From an uncultured Caulobacterales bacterium (lineage in GTDB: Bacteria; Pseudomonadota; Alphaproteobacteria; Caulobacterales; Caulobacteraceae): DNA of 35,091 nucleotides. Each line of letters opens with the position of its first letter. Position 1 is the stretch's first letter. The translations under genes and the position numbers were made by a program. The stretch lies in contig CAINOV010000139.1 of NCBI GenBank assembly GCA_903851655.1, forward strand, positions 1 to 35,091, written 5' to 3'. The notes under the pieces are model-generated. The model was not told the DNA's origin, did not search any database, and saw only the letters and a program-made list of their open reading frames with translations. Positions 18,874 through 26,853 of this stretch are shown in pieces.

Positions 18874-20258
18874 CAATGACGCTCCCCGCCGGTCAGCACG
18901 TCCACGATCTGTGACGCGCGCGACCCGTTCGATCCCTTGACCACCACAACATCGCCCGGACGAACAGCCCCTTTCAGCTCCTGGGCGAGCGCGGCGGCGT
19001 CCGGCGCATGGACGCCGCGCTCGGCGGGCGACAGCTGGTCCCACAGGGCCCGCATCAGGGGGCCGGCGCAGAACACCTTGTCCACCCGCGCCGCGCGGAT
19101 GTCCGCGGCCAGGGCGGCGTGCAGGGCGGGCCCCTGCTCGCCCAGCTCCAGCATGTCGGTCAGGGCCAGGATCCGGCGTCCCGCCGCCGGCCGGGCGCCC
19201 AGGGCGGCGATCACCGCCTGCATGGACACGGGGTTGGCGTTGTAGCTCTCGTCCACCAGGGTGTAGGTCCCGCCGGGCAGGAACAGGGTGTGCTCGGCCC
19301 CGCGCCCCCCCAGGGGGCCGAATACGGCCAGGGCCTGCAGGGCGGTCTCGCGGTCGACGCCCAGGGACTCGGCGATGACCAGCACCATCAGGGCGTTCAG
19401 GCCCCAGTGGTCGCCGGTCTGGGCGATGGCGAAGCAAAGCCGGGTCCCGAAGAGGTCAGCCGTGACGATCTGTCGCGCCCCGTCCGGCGCGAGATCCAGC
19501 AGACGGGCGGCGCTGGCGGTGCGGCGCCCCACGGAAACGATCTCCGCCCCGCGCTTGGCGGCGGCGGCCTGCAGCAGGTCGAACCAGCGGTTGTCGGCGT
19601 TGAGCACGGCCCGTCCGCCGGGCTTCAGGCCAGAGAAGATCTCCGCCTTGGCCCGGGCGACCCCCGCCTCGCCATCGGGAAAGTTCTCGATGTGCACCGG
19701 CCCCACGGTGGTGACCACCGCCACGTCCGGGCGGATCATCCCCACCAGAGGCGTGATCTCCCCCGCATGGTTCATGCCCACCTCGAACACGGCGCGCCGG
19801 GTGTCCCGGGGCATCCGCGCCAGGGTCAGGGGCACGCCGATATGGTTGTTGTAGGACTTCACGGAGCTGTGCCCCTGGCCGGCGCGGGCGAGCACGGCGG
19901 CCACGGCCTGGGTGACGCTGGTCTTGCCCACCGACCCAGTCACCGCAGCGCAGTGCAGCCCGGCCGGTCGTGCCCGGGCGGCGCGGCCCAGCGCCTCGAG
20001 GGCGGCGAAGACGTCGGCGACCTGCACGTGCGGCCCGTCCACCGCCCGGCTGACCAGGGCCCCGGCGGCGCCGCGGGCCAGCGCCCCCGGGACAAAGTCA
20101 TGGCCGTCCCGCGCGCCGGACAGGGCGACGAACAGGTCCCCCGCCTCCAGGGACCGGGTGTCGATGGAGACGCCGGAGACGGCGAAGGCCCCGCGGGCGG
20201 TCCCGCCGGTCGCCGCGGCGATCTCGTCGGCGGTCCAGAGGGGCTGCGGCTCAGACAC
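18873..20258 (-). CDS. murF: UDP-N-acetylmuramoyl-tripeptide--D-alanyl-D-alanine ligase
   Basis: [62 protein letters not shown]. Confidence 0.96.
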   Translation of the reverse strand: MSEPQPLWTADEIAAATGGTARGAFAVSGVSIDTRSLEAGDLFVALSGARDGHDFVPGALARGAAGALVSRAVDGPHVQVADVFAALEALGRAARARPAGLHCAAVTGSVGKTSVTQAVAAVLARAGQGHSSVKSYNNHIGVPLTLARMPRDTRRAVFEVGMNHAGEITPLVGMIRPDVAVVTTVGPVHIENFPDGEAGVARAKAEIFSGLKPGGRAVLNADNRWFDLLQAAAAKRGAEIVSVGRRTASAARLLDLAPDGARQIVTADLFGTRLCFAIAQTGDHWGLNALMVLVIAESLGVDRETALQALAVFGPLGGRGAEHTLFLPGGTYTLVDESYNANPVSMQAVIAALGARPAAGRRILALTDMLELGEQGPALHAALAADIRAARVDKVFCAGPLMRALWDQLSPAERGVHAPDAAALAQELKGAVRPGDVVVVKGSNGSRASQIVDVLTGGERH

Positions 20259-21717
20259 GGACGGTCTCGCCGCCCCGGGCGGCCAGGGCCGCTGCGGTCT
20301 CCGTCACGTCGTCGAAGGGGTGGGTGACGCCGGCGATGGTCTGGCCCTGCTCATGCCCCTTGCCCGCCACCACCAGGATGTCGCCGGCGCGCAGCTGCTC
20401 GACCCCGGCGCGGATCGCGGCCCGGCGGTCGCCCACCTCCACCGCGTCCGGACTGCCCTGCAGCACCATGGCGCGGATGCGGGCCGGGTCCTCGGACCGG
20501 GGATTGTCATCGGTGACGATGGCCAGGTCGGCCAGCCGGGCCGCGGCCTCGCCCATCCGGGCGCGCTTGGTGGTGTCCCGGTCGCCGCCGGCGCCGAACA
20601 CCACGATCACCCGGCCGCGGGCGTGGGGTCGCACCGCCTTCAGCACGGTCTCGAGCCCGTCAGGGGTATGGGCGTAGTCCACATAGGCCTCGCCGCCCTC
20701 CGAGGTCCGTCCCACCCACTGCAGCCGGCCCGGCGCGCCCTTCAGGTGGGCCAGGGCGGCGATCACGTCGTCCGGCCGCTCCCCCGCAGCGATGCACAGG
20801 CCCGCGGCCACCAGGGCGTTGGAGGCCTGGAACGCCCCGGCCAGGGGCAGCCGGACCGAATAGCCGCGCCCGCGGAAGCGCAGGATCAGCTCCTGCCCAT
20901 AGGGCTCGGGCCGCCGGTCGGCCAGGTGCAGGCCGTGGCCCGCCTCCCCCACCGAGAAGACCGTCTGGCCATACAGATAGGCGGAGGCGGCGAAGGCGGG
21001 GAATTCCGGACTGTCGGCGTTCAGCACCGCAGTGGCCCCGGTGGGCGCCAGGGTGTCGAACAGGCGCAGCTTGGCCGCGCGATAGGCGTCCATCGTCTCG
21101 TGATAGTCCAGATGGTCCTGGGTCAGGTTGGTGAAGCCCGCCGCCGTCAGCCGCAGGCCGTCGATCCGGCGCTGGTCCAGCCCATGGGACGAGGCCTCGA
21201 TGGCCAGATGGGTCACCCCCCGCGCCACCAGGTCCGCCGCCATCCGGGCCACGGCTTCCGCATCGGGGGTCGTCAGGCCGGGGCCGGTCAGGTTCTCGTC
21301 GGCCAGCTCCAGGCCCAGGGTGCCGAGGCTGGCCGCCTGGCGCCCCAGATGGGTGAAGATCTGGCGGCAGAAGGTCGCCACCGACGTCTTGCCGTTGGTG
21401 CCGGTCACCGCCACGATCACCGGCGGCTGGGCGCCCCAGAACCGGGCGGCGGCCAGGGCGTAGGCCCGCCGGACGTCATGAGTGCGGACGATGCTCGGCG
21501 CCGGATCGTCGGTGTCGTCCGGCGCCAGCACCGCCGCAGCCCCCTGCTCCAGGGCGCGGGGGATGAAGCTGCGACCGTCCACATGCGTCCCCGGCAGGGC
21601 GGCGAAGAGGGCGCCCGGGGCCACCTTGCGGCTGTCGGCCGTCACCCCCGTGATCAGCGGATCAAGGTCCAGCGGACGTTGCAGCAGGTCGGAAAGGCGG
21701 CGGGACGGGACGGTCAT
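20251..21717 (-). CDS. murE: UDP-N-acetylmuramoyl-L-alanyl-D-glutamate--2,6-diaminopimelate ligase
   Basis: VTGTNGKTSVATFCRQI, NLTQDHLDYHETMDAYRAAKLRLF, VDYAHTPDGLETVLKAVRP. The DDNPRSEDP motif is typical of meso-DAP-specific MurE. Confidence 0.96.
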   Translation of the reverse strand: MTVPSRRLSDLLQRPLDLDPLITGVTADSRKVAPGALFAALPGTHVDGRSFIPRALEQGAAAVLAPDDTDDPAPSIVRTHDVRRAYALAAARFWGAQPPVIVAVTGTNGKTSVATFCRQIFTHLGRQAASLGTLGLELADENLTGPGLTTPDAEAVARMAADLVARGVTHLAIEASSHGLDQRRIDGLRLTAAGFTNLTQDHLDYHETMDAYRAAKLRLFDTLAPTGATAVLNADSPEFPAFAASAYLYGQTVFSVGEAGHGLHLADRRPEPYGQELILRFRGRGYSVRLPLAGAFQASNALVAAGLCIAAGERPDDVIAALAHLKGAPGRLQWVGRTSEGGEAYVDYAHTPDGLETVLKAVRPHARGRVIVVFGAGGDRDTTKRARMGEAAARLADLAIVTDDNPRSEDPARIRAMVLQGSPDAVEVGDRRAAIRAGVEQLRAGDILVVAGKGHEQGQTIAGVTHPFDDVTETAAALAARGGETVRV

Positions 21718-23498
21718 TGCGCGTCCGTGCTGACATCTTCGACCAGGGGCTTGTCAACCGTCCGCACCGCCACCTGGGTCAGATCCCGCTTCACGTTGAG
21801 CAGCGGGGCGATGCGGTTCACCACCCGCCCGGCGGTCGGGCCGGCGTTCCAGGCGGCCTGGGCGTTGCCCGAACTGGCGGCGGTGGGCTTGGGCTCGTCC
21901 AGCAGCACCAGCACCAGGTAGCGCGGCGCGTTCAGCGGCCCGTCCGTGGGAAACACCGCGGCGAAGGACGTGAACAGGCGCTTGCGGGCGTACTGCCCGT
22001 TGATCACCTTTTCCGCCGTGCCGGTCTTGCCGCCCATGCGATAGCCAGGGGCCTCCTTCTCGGCGTTGCGGCCGGTGCCGTCGGTGACGTTCTTGCGCAG
22101 CAGCTGCAGCAGGACCTGCGAGGTCTCCGGCGTGATCACCTGCGGTCCGGCCGGCAGGTCGGCGCCGTCGCGCTTGCGGATGGTGAGCGGCAGCAGCCGG
22201 CCGCCATTCGTCAGCCCGCCAACCCCCTGGGCCACCGCCAGGGGGGTGACGGCGATGTTGTGGCCGAACGAGACGGAGACGCCGGAATCCTCGTTCCATT
22301 CCGCCGGGGCCAGGGGCTTCACGGACTCCGCCAGCTCGATCTTCGCCCGGTCGAGCACGCCGAAATTCTGCAGATAGGCGTGCAGCCGGTCGATACCCGC
22401 CATCCGCGCCAGCCGCGCCGTGCCGATGTTGGAGCTTTCGAGGAAGACCTCCTCCATGGTCAGGTTCTTGCCCGCCGGGTGGCTGTCATGCACCGTGCGC
22501 GACCCCATCTGCAGCGGGTGCAGGGTGTCCAGCACCGTGTCCAGCCGCGCCACGTGCTCGTTCAGGGCCATGGCGAAGGTGAACATCTTGAAGGTCGAGC
22601 CCATCTCGTAGCGGAACGCGCCCGCCCGGTTGATCTGGGCCGCGGGATCCCCCTCGCCCGGATGGTTCGGGTCGTAGTCGGGCAGGTTGGCCAGGGCCAG
22701 CACCTCGCCGGTCTGGACGTTGGTGACCAGGCCGATGGCGTTCTGGGCGCCGTAGAGGTCCACCGCACGCTTCAGCTCGGCCTCGAGGGCGGCCTGAATC
22801 CGCAGGTCCATGGCCAGGGCGATGTGTCCGCCCCCTGCGGCCGCGCTGTGCAGGTCGGCGTCCAGCGCCTTTTCCGCGCCGGCCAGCCCCTTGCCCGCCG
22901 GATCGGAGAAGCCGATCAGGTGCGAGGCCTGGTGGTCCAGCGGATAGGCGCGGCGCGGCTCTTCCTGGAAGGTGACGCCGGGCAGGCCCAGATCATGCAC
23001 CTGATCCCGCTCCTGCGCCGTCAGGCCGCTCTGGATCAGCACGATGCGCTTGCCGGAGACGGCCTCGTCGATCTTTGAGGCCAGGCCGGCCGCCGGGGCG
23101 CGGGTGAGCACGCTCAGCAGCCCGTCCTTGGTTTCCTTGGCGGTCCAGGTGTCCCGGCCGTCCACATAGACGCCATAGTGGGGCACATCGAGGGCCAGCA
23201 TCTCGCCATTGCGGTCGACCAGGTCCGCCCGGTGGATGGCGGCGGTCGGCCCTTCGACGCCGATCTCCACATGGTTCAGAAGGGCGACGGCGCTGGCCTT
23301 GGCGGCCAGTCCGACGAACAGCATCGCGAACAGCAGCAGCACGCCGAAGATGCGGACGCGGGTGTCGTCCACGGCGCGGTTGCGATTGCGGCTGCGCTCG
23401 AACGCATGCTCGATCCGCCAGAGAAACTCGATCAGCAGCCGCCACATGCGGAACAGGTTGGGCGGCGCGCGATACAGCTCGTCATGGGGGCGCTGCAT
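21714..23498 (-). CDS. ftsI: Peptidoglycan D,D-transpeptidase FtsI (PBP3)
   Basis: Single N-terminal TM, then EMGSTFKMFTFA (SxxK), ESSNIGTARLA (SxN), MGGKTGTAEK (KTG). Confidence 0.95.
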   Translation of the reverse strand: MQRPHDELYRAPPNLFRMWRLLIEFLWRIEHAFERSRNRNRAVDDTRVRIFGVLLLFAMLFVGLAAKASAVALLNHVEIGVEGPTAAIHRADLVDRNGEMLALDVPHYGVYVDGRDTWTAKETKDGLLSVLTRAPAAGLASKIDEAVSGKRIVLIQSGLTAQERDQVHDLGLPGVTFQEEPRRAYPLDHQASHLIGFSDPAGKGLAGAEKALDADLHSAAAGGGHIALAMDLRIQAALEAELKRAVDLYGAQNAIGLVTNVQTGEVLALANLPDYDPNHPGEGDPAAQINRAGAFRYEMGSTFKMFTFAMALNEHVARLDTVLDTLHPLQMGSRTVHDSHPAGKNLTMEEVFLESSNIGTARLARMAGIDRLHAYLQNFGVLDRAKIELAESVKPLAPAEWNEDSGVSVSFGHNIAVTPLAVAQGVGGLTNGGRLLPLTIRKRDGADLPAGPQVITPETSQVLLQLLRKNVTDGTGRNAEKEAPGYRMGGKTGTAEKVINGQYARKRLFTSFAAVFPTDGPLNAPRYLVLVLLDEPKPTAASSGNAQAAWNAGPTAGRVVNRIAPLLNVKRDLTQVAVRTVDKPLVEDVSTDAQ

Positions 23499-23902
23499 CA
23501 GCGCACCTGTGCGGTCGCGGGGACCGGCGCCGCAGCGGACGGCGCGATCGGGGTCTCCGGCGTCGCCGGAGTCGCCGGGCGGCGGGCGACGGCGCGGAGG
23601 TCCGCCACCTGGACCTCCTGCTTCGCGGCCACCGGGCGCAGGTGCAGCATCTGATCGGACAGCCGCTCGATCCGCGCAGGCTGCTCCAGCCGGCTGAGTT
23701 CCTCCTGCATGCGGCGCACGTCCCGCTGCTCGGCGAGGATCTCCTTGTTCAGCTCGGTGATGCGGGCGCTCTCCTGCCCCGCGCCGGCCTTGAACAGGTA
23801 GACCGCCAGCATCAGCGCCACGAGGCAGCCGAAGGCCACCGTCTCCACCAGACTGACGCCCCGAACCCGAACGGTCAGGAGACGAATGATCGCAACGCTC
23901 AT
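23498..23902 (-). CDS. ftsL: FtsL-like cell division protein
   Basis: Position between rsmH and ftsI, one N-terminal TM ([23 protein letters not shown]) followed by a coiled coil ([37 protein letters not shown]). Confidence 0.82.
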   Translation of the reverse strand: MSVAIIRLLTVRVRGVSLVETVAFGCLVALMLAVYLFKAGAGQESARITELNKEILAEQRDVRRMQEELSRLEQPARIERLSDQMLHLRPVAAKQEVQVADLRAVARRPATPATPETPIAPSAAAPVPATAQVR

Positions 23903-24852
23903 GCAGCCCTCCTCCAGACAGGCGCGGCCGTGCGGATGGCCGCGCGCAGTTTCGCCGACCGGGCGCGGGGATTGTCGGCCAGCTCCGCAGCGCCCGGGCC
24001 GCGGTGACCGTTGAACTGAAGCTCGAAACTGGCGGCCGCCCCCTTGGGCGCCTGGGGCAGGTGGCGGGAGCCCGAGGGCGTGCGCCCCGCCCGCTCGGTC
24101 AGGAAGGACTTCACGATCCGGTCCTCCAGGGAGTGGAAGGTCACCACCGCCAGCCGGCCGCCCGCGGGCAGCACCCGCTCGGCGGCGGCGAGGCCGGCCT
24201 CCAGCTCCCCCAGCTCGTCATTGACGGCGATGCGCAAGGCCTGGAACACCCGGGTCGCGGGATGGGTCGGCGCGCCCTTGCGGCCGCCCACGGCCCGCTC
24301 GACCTCCTCGGCCAGCTCCAGGGTCCGGGCGAAGGGTTGAATGGCGCGGCGGCGCGCCAGGAACTGGGTGATGCGGCGCGACGCCCGCTCCTCCCCATAG
24401 ACCCAGAACAGCCGCGCCAGCTCCGCCGGCTCGGTGTCGTTGACCAGGTCCGCCGCCGTGGGCCCCTCTGCGCCCATGCGCATGTCCAGCGGGCCGTCGC
24501 GCAGGAAGGAAAAGCCGCGGTCGGCCTCGTCCAGCTGCATGGACGACACGCCGATATCGAACACCACCGCGTCGCAGGCGGTCCAGCCCGCGTCGCCCAG
24601 CGCCGCCTCCAGATCCGAGAACCGGTGCTCCAGCAGGCGGAACCGGCCGGGAAACTCCGCCTCCAGGGCGCCCGCGAAACGCCGGGCCGTGGGGTCGCGA
24701 TCCAGGGCCAGAACCTCGGCGCCGGCCTCCAGCAGGGCCCGGCTGTAGCCGCCGGCGCCGAAGGTGGCGTCGACGATGCGAACGCCCGGAGCCGGGGCCA
24801 GGGCCTCCACGACCTCGTGAAGCAGGACCGGCAGGTGCGGCCGGGCGCTCAT
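23899..24852 (-). CDS. rsmH: 16S rRNA (cytosine(1402)-N(4))-methyltransferase
   Basis: [20 protein letters not shown] start at 24852. [72 protein letters not shown]. Confidence 0.96.
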   Translation of the reverse strand: MSARPHLPVLLHEVVEALAPAPGVRIVDATFGAGGYSRALLEAGAEVLALDRDPTARRFAGALEAEFPGRFRLLEHRFSDLEAALGDAGWTACDAVVFDIGVSSMQLDEADRGFSFLRDGPLDMRMGAEGPTAADLVNDTEPAELARLFWVYGEERASRRITQFLARRRAIQPFARTLELAEEVERAVGGRKGAPTHPATRVFQALRIAVNDELGELEAGLAAAERVLPAGGRLAVVTFHSLEDRIVKSFLTERAGRTPSGSRHLPQAPKGAAASFELQFNGHRGPGAAELADNPRARSAKLRAAIRTAAPVWRRAA

Positions 24853-25319
24853 GCCGCGCCCCCGGACGCCCGGGACAGGCGCTGGGCTTCCCGCAGGGCG
24901 GCCAGCCCGTCCCGAGCCGCCTTGCGCGCCGCCTCGCGATGGGCGGCGAAGGCGTCCGGCGCCCAGACCTGGAAGCGGTCGCCCAGCCCCACCAGCACCA
25001 CGCGGTCGGTGAGGCCGAACGCCTCGCACAGGTCCTCGGGCAGGGTGATGCGTCCGGCGGTGTCGTAGGACAGCTTGTGCATGCCGCCCAGCACCGCGGT
25101 TTCCAACGCGCTGCGCAGGGGGTCGCCGAAGGACAGCTCCCCGATCAGGGACTGATACTGGTTGAACAGGGCCATGCCGCCGCCCTCGAGGCAGTCCGCC
25201 TCGATGGAGGGGAAGCAGAACACCCCCTCGAAGGGGCCGGCCGCCAGGGCGCGGAAATCCGCCGGCACCACGATGCGCCGCTTCTGGTCCAGAGGCTTCT
25301 CGAAGGTCGAGAGAAACAC
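24849..25319 (-). CDS. mraZ: Transcriptional regulator MraZ
   Basis: GTG start, [24 protein letters not shown]...[19 protein letters not shown] (two SpoVT/AbrB-like MraZ repeats). Stop overlaps the rsmH start (ATGA). Confidence 0.94.
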   Translation of the reverse strand: MFLSTFEKPLDQKRRIVVPADFRALAAGPFEGVFCFPSIEADCLEGGGMALFNQYQSLIGELSFGDPLRSALETAVLGGMHKLSYDTAGRITLPEDLCEAFGLTDRVVLVGLGDRFQVWAPDAFAAHREAARKAARDGLAALREAQRLSRASGGAA

Positions 25320-25370
25320 CCTTGTCCGTCCCCTTCCGGGCGCAGCCCGCCCAGCCCGCCAACAGATAAA

Positions 25371-25400
25371 TGGGTTAGCATGGGATTAATTGGGATACAA
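25371..25400. promoter_or_regulatory. Candidate MraZ-binding repeat array (3x TGGGN-N5)
   Basis: TGGGTTAGCA TGGGATTAAT TGGGATACAA: TGGG at 25371, 25381 and 25391, exactly 10 bp apart, about 50-80 bp upstream of the mraZ start. Confidence 0.72.
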
Positions 25401-25411
25401 TGACACCAGAG

Positions 25412-25425
25412 CCTCGAATTCGAGG
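25412..25425. repeat. Perfect 14-bp palindrome CCTCGAATTCGAGG upstream of mraZ
   Basis: Sequence is its own reverse complement. Confidence 0.85.
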
Positions 25426-25475
25426 ATTACACAGTCAAACGAGGGACTGTGCATGGCCCGGCACAACAACTCACA

Positions 25476-25490
25476 GAACATACACAGAAC
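25476..25490. promoter_or_regulatory. Candidate LexA/SOS box, GAAC-N7-GAAC (GTTC-N7-GTTC on the mraZ strand)
   Basis: GAACATACACAGAAC on plus = GTTCTGTGTATGTTC on minus. Exact match to the GTTC-N7-GTTC consensus established for alphaproteobacterial LexA. Confidence 0.5.
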
Positions 25491-25516
25491 AATGACATCG
25501 GACCCACGCGCCAGCG

Positions 25517-25541
25517 GGACGCCTGCGGTTCGCAGGCGTCC
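25517..25541. repeat. Perfect 11-bp inverted repeat with 3-nt loop
   Basis: GGACGCCTGCG-GTT-CGCAGGCGTCC. No adjacent T-run on the minus strand, so not a canonical terminator. Confidence 0.8.
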
Positions 25542-25560
25542 GCCCTCCCCGGCGGGGACG

Positions 25561-25590
25561 GGGATCAGATGGGATCGGATGGGATCGGAA
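25561..25590. repeat. Three 10-bp tandem repeats GGGATCRGAW
   Basis: GGGATCAGAT GGGATCGGAT GGGATCGGAA, consecutive and in perfect 10-bp phase. Confidence 0.85.
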
Positions 25591-25620
25591 GGGGGACGGC
25601 CGGACGGGGCCGGCGCGCCG

Positions 25621-26853
25621 TCAGCGGCGGGCCGCGGCCGTCTCCAGCAGGGCGTGGAAGGCCGCGAACAGCTTCTTCATCTGCGGGACCTTGTAGGGGT
25701 ACAGGTCCGGCTCATCCATGGAATGGACGATCATCGCCACGTCGGCCTCAAACAGCAACAGGCGGCCGTCCGCCGTCTCGCCGGCGTCCACGGCGAAATA
25801 GTCCAGGTCGATCCGCTGGTGAAGTTCCTCCAGCGCCGCCTTGTGGCGCACGGCGAAATCCGTGTCGAAGGCGGCCATGACTTCGGCCTCTTCGGCGCGC
25901 TTACCGGCGTCGTCGGCCATGCCGGAATTGAGATAATGGACCATCCAGTGTTCGGAGATCGCCAGGTGGCTGAGATAGGGAACGCCGCCGATCAGGGCGA
26001 TCCGATACTTGCGGTACAGTCCGTCGGCGCTGGCGTAGTCGATGAAGGGCGCCACGAAATACTCGAGAGCGTTCGAGCCCTTCAGGTAATCGCTCAGCGC
26101 CGCCGCATCCGGCGTGAGGGACAGCTCCTGTCCCGCCTGGGATCCCACGGGCCGGATGATCACCGGGAAATCCAGTCCGCCCCGGCCGAGGATCTCTCCC
26201 GCCCCGCCGCTGGCGAAGCGCAGGACCGCGTCCCGGTCCACCCGCACCGTGGGCGGGGCCAGCACCTTGTCGGAGCCCTCGAACAGGGCCGACACCGCGT
26301 CGCGCCCCAGATTGGCGATGGTCTCGACATTGCGGTTGAGCAGGGGCCGCGGCCAGACCTTGAGCATCGGCCTGAGGTTGCGCAGGATGGTGCGGGTGGC
26401 GTCGGACTCGCCGATGGCCACGAAGGCCACATCGTGCTCCGGCACCGGCGGCAGGGGCTCCCCCTCCCCCACATAGAGCTGGATCAGGCTGGCGGCGCTG
26501 CCCTCCAGCAGGAAATCCAGAGGCGTATTGGCCATGAAGTCGCCATGGGTGACGAAGGCCAGCAGCCGCAGCCCGTCCGGAGCGCCAGGGCGCACATAGA
26601 CCTTGTGCAGCGCGAGGGCGTGGCGCTGGGCGTCCAGCCCCTGGTCCTTGTTGCCGGTCAGCTGCAGCAGGATGCCCATGTCCATGAGGGCCGCCGCGTC
26701 GTAGGGATCCTTGCGGACCCGGCCCAGCAGACCCTCCCAGATCGGCTGGAGGTCGACACCGGCATAGGCGCCATGGGTCAGGGCCGCCAGGCCGATGACC
26801 TCCCGCGGGGCGTCGTCGGGAACGGCTGCGTCAGTTTCGGCTGGGCTGGTCAT
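25621..26853 (-). CDS. TPR-containing ATP-grasp-like protein (uncharacterised ligase)
   Basis: Start MTSPAETDAAV at 26853. N-terminal TPR-like YDAAALMDMGILLQLTGNKDQGLDAQRHALALH, then pre-ATP-grasp/ATP-grasp-like FPVIIRPVGSQAGQELSL...YFVAPFIDYASADGLYRKYRIALIGGVPYLSHLAIS...DYFAVDAGETADGRLLLFEADVAMIVH. Family assignment is by motif reading only. Confidence 0.72.
   Translation of the reverse strand: MTSPAETDAAVPDDAPREVIGLAALTHGAYAGVDLQPIWEGLLGRVRKDPYDAAALMDMGILLQLTGNKDQGLDAQRHALALHKVYVRPGAPDGLRLLAFVTHGDFMANTPLDFLLEGSAASLIQLYVGEGEPLPPVPEHDVAFVAIGESDATRTILRNLRPMLKVWPRPLLNRNVETIANLGRDAVSALFEGSDKVLAPPTVRVDRDAVLRFASGGAGEILGRGGLDFPVIIRPVGSQAGQELSLTPDAAALSDYLKGSNALEYFVAPFIDYASADGLYRKYRIALIGGVPYLSHLAISEHWMVHYLNSGMADDAGKRAEEAEVMAAFDTDFAVRHKAALEELHQRIDLDYFAVDAGETADGRLLLFEADVAMIVHSMDEPDLYPYKVPQMKKLFAAFHALLETAAARR

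Noticed and set aside
17761-19437. ORF-track 558-aa version of MraY
   Set aside because: Only the part from 18873 is MraY. The N-terminal extension lies inside murF out of frame and looks like translated noise.
19912-21921. 669-aa plus-strand ORF antisense to murE/murF
   Set aside because: Shadow ORF. Composition is low-complexity and the opposite strand has unambiguous Mur ligase motifs.
25517-25541. Hairpin GGACGCCTGCG-GTT-CGCAGGCGTCC as an intrinsic terminator of the ATP-grasp gene
   Set aside because: No downstream T-run in minus orientation. Kept as an inverted repeat only.
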